DNA of 11,943 bases from the NCBI GenBank assembly GCA_018398765.1, contig JAHBMJ010005920.1, positions 49,632 through 61,574 on the forward strand. The letters run 5' to 3'. The notes under the pieces were generated by a model, which was given only the letters and a program-made list of their open reading frames with translations, was not told the DNA's origin and searched no databases. Made by a program: the position numbers and the translations under genes. Origin of the DNA: Chromera velia. Its lineage: Eukaryota; Sar; Chromeraceae. This document shows, one piece after another, positions 7,333 to 11,943 of the stretch; positions within the stretch are counted from its first letter, which is position 1, and every line of letters begins with the position of its first letter.

Positions 7333-8518
7333 TACAAAACGTAACTGTAAAGCATCGAGGCAGGCAATATCTATCTTTCTCAGCGGGATCGTTTCCAGTC
7401 CATACAGCGCGACTGGCAGCCAGAAGGCCTTGAACAAAGTAATTTTAGAAAAGGAAGAAACAAAGCCCAAAGAAGAGAGAGTACCAAACACCGCTCCCAA
7501 AGCCTTCTCTGCCACCTCAATGCAGGCTTCGACTGTCCTGCTAAGGTGCCCGCCCTCAAAAACCCAGTTGTCCAAATACTTATATTTATTTACCACTTCT
7601 ACTGGTCTGCCTTCATAAAGAAAAGGGGTCCGGGGCACTAGGTCGGGGTGGGGGGAGGAGAGACGCATAACTTTTGTCTTTTTTAAATTCACCTTCAGGC
7701 CGTGCTCCTTACAATAGTTCTCGAGGCAAGACAGACGTTTCTACAAGTCTGAAGCACTGTGGGCAAACAGAACAAGGTCGTCAGCGTACCTGATGCTTTT
7801 GATTAAAACGTCAGACAGTCTAACAGGAGTCTCTCTATCAGTATCCCCAGCCAAGCTTTGATTCCTGCTTTCATTATCAGAGCTGACAGACTTATGCAGA
7901 TTGTTGATAAAAAGAAAAAAGAGGAGAGGAGAGAGAGGATCGCCTTGTTTTACTCCTCCGCCTTCTGGAAAGCATTCTGTTGCCCCATCCACCCGAGCCT
8001 TCACCTGACTATACATCGAATGAATCATCCAAACATCGGCTAGGCTTACTCCTTCCTCCCTGAGCCTCTCTAACATTTTGACCCGAGGAACTGTATCAAA
8101 CGCCTTGCTGAAATCAACAAACGCGGCAATCAGAGGGCTCTTCTTCTTTTTAGAGCAAAGAATTAACAAAGACAGAGCAGCGAAGGCCTCCCTTGTCCCT
8201 ACCCCCCTGTCTGAAGCCGAGCTGCCTTTCGTCAATTTTCACCTCTTTCCTGATCTTTGAGTCCATCAATAAAGCAAAAATCTTACCCAGAAGCCCCATA
8301 ATGTGGATCGGGCGCCATTCATTACAGTCAAGACTTGGCGGGCCCTTGGGGACGGGAGCAATGCGCAACACATTCCAGCGTTCAGGCTAAAAAGAAAAAA
8401 GGTGAAACAAATTGAAAAAGACAAAGAGCAGCAAGCGAGAGAGAAAAGAAAAACCAAAACATAACGAGAAGTGACAGGGGCTAACCCCATCTAAACCTAA
8501 CGCCTTTTTTGGGTCAAT
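7333..8518 (-). pseudogene. LINE reverse transcriptase domain
   Basis: Motifs appear in order: ALGLDGVSP, PERWNVLRIAPVPK, NEWRPIHIM and QLGFRQGG, then after the frameshift FVDFSKAFDTV (motif A, first catalytic Asp), GGGVKQGDPLSPLLF (motif B), YADDLVLFA at 7762-7788 (motif C) and LKVNLKKTKVMRL (motif D). The thumb reads YKYLDNWVFEGG and ends near LYGLETIP. All catalytic aspartates are kept, but stops at 8389 and 7743 and the frameshift at 8202-8207 break the chain. It would copy element RNA at a nicked target site. Confidence 0.92.
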
Positions 8519-8704
8519 TCCTTTCAGTGTTTCCTCAATCATGTGTATAGAGAAGGAGGGCTGAGAAGGAAGGGGGAAGGCCAGACCAACAGGTGCAGGC
8601 GGAAGACCAGGACCGTCGAAGACCCCAGCCTAGAACTGAGTGAAGGAAGATGCAACGGGTTTATTATCCCCTCCCCTCTGTGTTTTGTTTTTCCTGTTCC
8701 ATTG

Positions 8705-9358
8705 CTAAACTTTCAAGGGGTCAACTGCTGCTTCTCTAGCTAGTCTCTCTGCTGTCTGTTGCTTGAGCTTACTCCTTTTTACTGCAAACAGTCGAGCTCT
8801 TTCCCTTCTGAGTTTGACACATTCTTTTTGCAGAGGGTGAGAAAGGTTCGGGACATGTCTTACCTTTTCCTCTGCCTCCTTCACCTTCAAATGAATCAGG
8901 CGGCATTCTGGGTCCCACCAAGCCTGACGGGTGCTCTGCTTTCTCCCAGACTGTCTTCTCTTCTTAGATGCCTTTCCCCCATCTACCACTGCACCCACTT
9001 TGCTGTCTGCCAGCCTTTCTTCCCAGGAAAGACCCAATTGTTCCAATTGGTCAATATAAGAAGCCTTGCTGAGAGAGTTGGGGGAGGGAACATTCTGAGG
9101 GGGAGGTGGTTGTAGGGGAAGGGGTGGTGAGTCAGGGGGAGGTGGGATAGGGGGAACAACTTGACCTCCTTCATGCAGTTCGTTTACCCCTCTGTCGAAC
9201 AGGCCGGGAAAAACCATTTTAGAAAACGGCAGGACCGCTCTGGCAAGAGGAATCATTTTGTCATCAGTTACCGGGGAAGTTCTATTAACAGTGAAGAGAG
9301 GGGAGAGAAAAGAGAAATTCTTTTTGCCTGTGGGGGCATGTGGAGGATCAGAAGACAT
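8705..9358 (-). pseudogene. Linker between LINE endonuclease and reverse transcriptase
   Basis: The frame is open for 217 residues. A Pro-rich stretch with PPIPPPPDSPP is followed by a basic region and the QAWWDPECR box (8903-8920), which resembles the Trp-Asp/Glu-Cys linker seen before the reverse transcriptase in many LINEs. A Lys/Arg-rich helical segment with ERARLFAVKR follows. A TAG ends it at 8705-8707. Confidence 0.75.
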
Positions 9359-9382
9359 AAGGGGAGGAGATGAATTAAGAAA

Positions 9383-10300
9383 AAAAGAAAGAGAAAGAAC
9401 AACATATTGAGGGGCAAAATCAGCTTCCAGGTTTGAAGTGGCAGAGGACTAGGCTGTCAAAAGAAAAGGATCTACAAAAAAGTGATTAATCGCTGTTGTT
9501 TCTTCTCCTGCTTTAAAAAAGATGCACGGGCCCAGAAAGGAGACATCAACACCCAGCCTCTCACATTTCAAGGACAGGCCGTAGAGAGGAATTAAGTTAA
9601 AGCGTTCACAAAAACGGATCAGCCAATTCCCTTGCTCATCAGGTTGACTGCCATGGCTGCAGGCTGAGAATTAAGAGGGCTTGCAAGCATCAACTTCGTT
9701 CTCTTCTCTGCTTTCATCAGTGGGACATAGCATTCTTTCCCAAGTCAGCCCTTCCGGCACCTGAGTCCCCAGCTTGCCGTTCATGTCCCGAACCAAGATA
9801 CGCAAATCCTTGAGAGGTACCTAACATAGTGCATCGATCACGCCCTCTCTTTCTCTGTCTCTTAGCTCCCTGTCTCTCTGTCTCAGATCAGACCCTCTAG
9901 ATAGAAAGTACACACCGAAAACATGGAGGACTCTCGTGGCTGACTCCCCTCCTTCTGAGGGAGAAGGCATATTCATTGACAGACGGACCAGATTTTGACC
10001 CACCAGCTCCCACCTTGGCTGCAGTTCATGAACTAAAGAATTCCTGACTAGGATGCATACACTCCCTGTCCTTGCTTCCCCGATGGTTACGGCTTTCCTT
10101 CTTGACCCTTCCACTTTGATTTTCCTTCTCAACCACTCAAAGTGATCGAAATTATGCCCTGTGTGAGTGGATGTTCTTATGGGCATGGAGGGGCACTTCG
10201 TTTCAGTCAACACCACAATGTCTGCCTGGCAAGCGGCCAGCCACCGCTCGAGAACCTTGCTTCATATGCGTGACTCCAGCCCCCCCACATTTACCATTTT
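9383..10300 (-). pseudogene. LINE APE-type endonuclease domain, degenerate
   Basis: The domain begins KMVNVGGLES, the usual N-terminal strand with its Asn, and has the conserved Glu in DIVVLTETKCP. Later come ILVRDMNGKLG (family GDxN, here RDMN), GNWLIRFCERFNL and INHFFVD (family IDYxxV). The terminal SDH box is not recognisable; ADFAPQYVVLSLS stands there. Four in-frame stops interrupt it (10264, 9823, 9673, 9451). The enzyme would nick target DNA to prime reverse transcription, but this copy lacks several catalytic residues and should be dead. Confidence 0.8.
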
Positions 10301-10499
10301 TATTGTGAGTTTCCTTCTTTCTGAAGCCATGAGACCAGACCTCACGTCGTAAGAAGGAGAGAAAACATTGTGGGAGGATGGGGATGCAAAAGGAAAGAGA
10401 AGGGAGGGGGAGGACGGCTGAAAGACCCATTGAGGGATTGAAAAGGTTGCGGAGGGGCGCACCGGTGGGGCAGAAGCAGAAGCACATGCAGAAGCCGAA

Positions 10500-10626
10500 G
10501 CAGAAGAGGAAGAAGAAAAAGAAACAGAAGAAGAAGAAGAAGAAGAAGAGGAGGAGAAGGAGGAGGATGAGGAAGAAGGAGAAGAGGAGGAGGAGGAGGA
10601 GGAGGAGGAGGAGGAGGAGGACGACG
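10500..10626 (-). repeat. (AAG)n/(GAG)n trinucleotide tract coding poly-Ser
   Basis: On the plus strand this is AAG and GAG repeats. In the LINE frame it gives a Ser-rich run just before the endonuclease. Because the unit is three bases, length changes keep the frame. Confidence 0.9.
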
Positions 10627-10726
10627 ACACTGCAACCAGAGGGAGGGGAAGGTTGGAAGGAGAACCTGCATGACGCTTTTGTCGGTCTTCACACTTTCTG
10701 AGTCTGCATGCTTCCCTGCGACCGGC

Positions 10727-11026
10727 CTAGAAGGCATACACCAGACGCTTCTCATCTTTTTTTAGTTGATCTGCACTTATCCATGCGAAGTCGGAAGCGC
10801 CCCTCCTCCAAAAATCATATTCTCTTTTCTTTCCCTTTCTGTCCCTCACTGCACGAATTCTTGTAGAAGAGCATGAGCCTCCATGAATGAGGGCTTGGTC
10901 CTCCTCGTCCCTGTTATCAGAAGATCTAGAAGAAGAGAAAAAAGAATGAGAGACAGAAGAAGAGGAAGAGGGGGAAGGCAAGGACAGAAAATCACGCTCA
11001 TGTCTCCTCCTACGGCGTTCTCTTTC
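10727..11026 (-). pseudogene. LINE spacer between Cys motif and Ser-rich tract
   Basis: In the element's frame this reads an Arg-rich then Ser-rich segment, followed by ordinary-looking sequence including DFWRRGASDFAWISADQLKK. It is not recognised as a known domain. A TAG ends the segment at 10727, and the frame stays open beyond it to 10264. Confidence 0.6.
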
Positions 11027-11943
11027 TTATTGTCTGTCTTCATGCAGCTCCCGTTGAGGGACAGATTTAAGACTCTTTCCATTGAGGGGGTTATTGCAGC
11101 ACCCCTTTTTGAGACAGTTGCAATTGACGCAGGGTCTTGCTGGGAGAGATTCTGACCCTCTAGCGCATGAGCATCTGGATGACAGGCGACATCCGCCTGC
11201 AGAGGCCTTGCAGTTACAATATCTTCCTTCATTCCCCCCCCGTCTGTTGCGGCCCTGCTTGTTAGGCTTTTCCTTACCTTTCTCTCCCTTTTTATTTCTT
11301 TCCTTTACATCATATCTCTTTCTTCGTTTACTTTTCTCCCCATCCCCCAATTTGCTACCTGAGGCCTGACTGTTCGACTGCTGCTCCCCTTTTCCACATT
11401 CTCTCTGCGGGGGGGGTAGGAAGGAAAAAGTAGAACAAGAACAGATGGGCGGAGGGAGAGGAAGAGAGGAAGCTGAGGAGAAGAAAGAAGCACCAAGAAA
11501 AACACTGTAGCTTGGTCCGCAGGCCACTTGAACAACAGGCAGAGAGGACAGGGAGAAGCAAAAAGGAGGGGGTGCCACTGGAGGTGGAGTGAGAGGAAAT
11601 GGAAGTGAGGCAGGTGGAGGAAGAGCAGGAACAGCAAAGTCGGACTGAGAGGCAACAGGGAGAGAGAGGCACGGAGGAACACATGGAAAGGATGTATCAT
11701 TCAGCAAACATGTACGGTTCATAGGGGGGGGAGGAAGAAGCGGGAGAGAGCGAGCTGGAGAGGGTGTGGTGGGGGAAGGAAAAGAACATGAATCTGAAGA
11801 CAAACAAGAGATGGTAGGGAAAGGACCCGGGCTAGATTGAGAGAGAGAAGGAGAGGAAGAGGGGGAGGGGGAAGCCAAACAATCTGTATTCAGTGCACCG
11901 TCAGAAATCACCTGTCCCTTTGCCCTTCTCAATTCTCTTCTTG
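11027..11943 (-). pseudogene. ORF1-like region of the LINE with CXC-type cysteine motif
   Basis: The frame is open from the window edge to a TAA at 11027, so the true start is outside. The first two thirds are Pro/Ser/Leu-rich low complexity. A basic stretch (KSKRRKRYDVKERNKKGEK) precedes a cysteine cluster at 11087-11218. Its spacing is CxC-x6-C-x5-CxC-x11-C-x2-CxC-x4-C, ending CNNP. This is close to the CXC half-domain of TSO1/tesmin/LIN54 and MSL2 proteins, which binds zinc and DNA. In a LINE it would plausibly bind element RNA or DNA in place of the usual CCHC knuckles or RRM; that role is inferred. Confidence 0.7.
11087..11218 (-). other. Nine-cysteine CXC/TSO1-like motif
   Basis: The motif begins YCNC and ends CLKKGCCNNP. 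Nine cysteines can be matched to the nine of a Zn3Cys9-type CXC domain, with one extra adjacent Cys near the end. The match is by spacing and the terminal CxNP-like signature only. Confidence 0.65.

Larger units (their letters stand above)
6261..11943 (-). mobile_element. Decayed non-LTR retrotransposon (LINE), 5' end outside window
   Basis: In sense order the element shows an ORF1-like Cys-rich region, an APE-type endonuclease, a linker with WWDPEC, a reverse transcriptase, a C-terminal CCHC-like finger, about 250 bp of 3' UTR and a short (ATC)n tail. This order is that of single- or two-ORF LINEs with an apurinic endonuclease. I see no LTR and no integrase. The clade cannot be set from the window; the YADD box and following KVNLKKTKVM recall the CR1/L2/I-like side more than plant L1. 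It lies in the same orientation as the NAD+ synthetase gene, with its tail about 510 bp before that start codon. No target-site duplication can be checked because the 5' end is missing. Confidence 0.9.
6523..11943 (-). pseudogene. LINE polyprotein, single frame with 12 stops and one frameshift
   Basis: One frame runs from the window end to the final TGA at 6523-6525. In-frame stops start at 11029 (TAA), 10729 (TAG), 10264 (TGA), 9823 (TAG), 9673 (TAA), 9451 (TAG), 8707 (TAG), 8632 (TAG), 8389 (TAG), 7743 (TAG), 7332 (TGA) and 7131 (TAG). The only frameshift lies near the six-base homopolymer at 8202-8207. Recognisable domain sequence continues on both sides of most stops, so these are interruptions and not gene ends. 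Whether the intact element had one ORF or two is open, because the stop at 11029 could be a true ORF1 end. No frame change separates the two parts, which favours one ORF or an in-frame stop. Confidence 0.85.

Noticed and set aside
8389-8475. Possible intron in the LINE reverse transcriptase, with a pyrimidine-rich stretch ending TTTTTAG
   Set aside because: The distance from DGV to PERW is about 35 residues, as in other LINE reverse transcriptases. The stretch therefore looks like coding sequence with a stop, and removing it would leave the domain too short.
10262-10755. Poly-Ser, poly-Pro and Lys/Arg-rich open frames over the GGA tract
   Set aside because: They are translations of one trinucleotide repeat. 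Only the frame that joins the endonuclease was kept.
6523-11029. Reassigned stop codons (TAG as Gln) as the reason for the many stops
   Set aside because: TAA and TGA also occur in frame, and the NAD+ synthetase exons use none of the three stops. Decay explains the data more simply.
1-11943. tRNA, rRNA or other structured RNA genes
   Set aside because: I saw no cloverleaf, rRNA core motif or snRNA signature on either strand by eye. A tRNAscan or Infernal run would settle it.

Overview
This is nuclear DNA from a eukaryote. It holds a spliced housekeeping gene with GT..AG introns, introns full of microsatellites and minisatellites, and a decayed non-LTR retrotransposon (LINE). The gene content does not fix the species. 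The repeat-rich introns and protist-like gene suggest an alveolate or stramenopile alga; a chromerid such as Chromera velia is my best guess, held with low confidence. One ambiguous base (N at 2128, in a poly-G run) marks an unresolved point in the assembly.

The left half (about 50-5752, minus strand) is the 5' part of a glutamine-dependent NAD+ synthetase gene. Eight exons join in frame into 567 residues: a complete N-terminal nitrilase/amidase domain and most of the C-terminal ATP-binding synthetase domain. The last roughly 130-140 residues lie beyond position 1. All seven visible acceptors end in TGCAG, and seven of eight donors read GTNNGT, often inside a 4-bp tandem repeat. Two introns carry a short duplicate of the start of the exon that follows, about 100 bp upstream of the working acceptor. 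Neither duplicate has the TGCAG acceptor.

The stretch 5753-6240 has no gene I recognise. It should hold the promoter and 5' UTR of the synthetase gene, and it contains a GC-rich patch at about 6104-6180.

The right half (about 6261 to the window end, minus strand) is one LINE in the same orientation as the gene. Reading in its sense direction, it has a low-complexity ORF1-like region ending in a nine-cysteine CXC/TSO1-like motif, a Ser-rich spacer, an APE-type endonuclease, a reverse transcriptase with an intact YADD box, a C-terminal CCHC-like finger, a short 3' UTR and an (ATC)5 tail. All of this stays in a single reading frame for about 5.4 kb. It is broken by 12 in-frame stops but only one frameshift, which is an unusual pattern of decay. 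The copy is not expected to move by itself.
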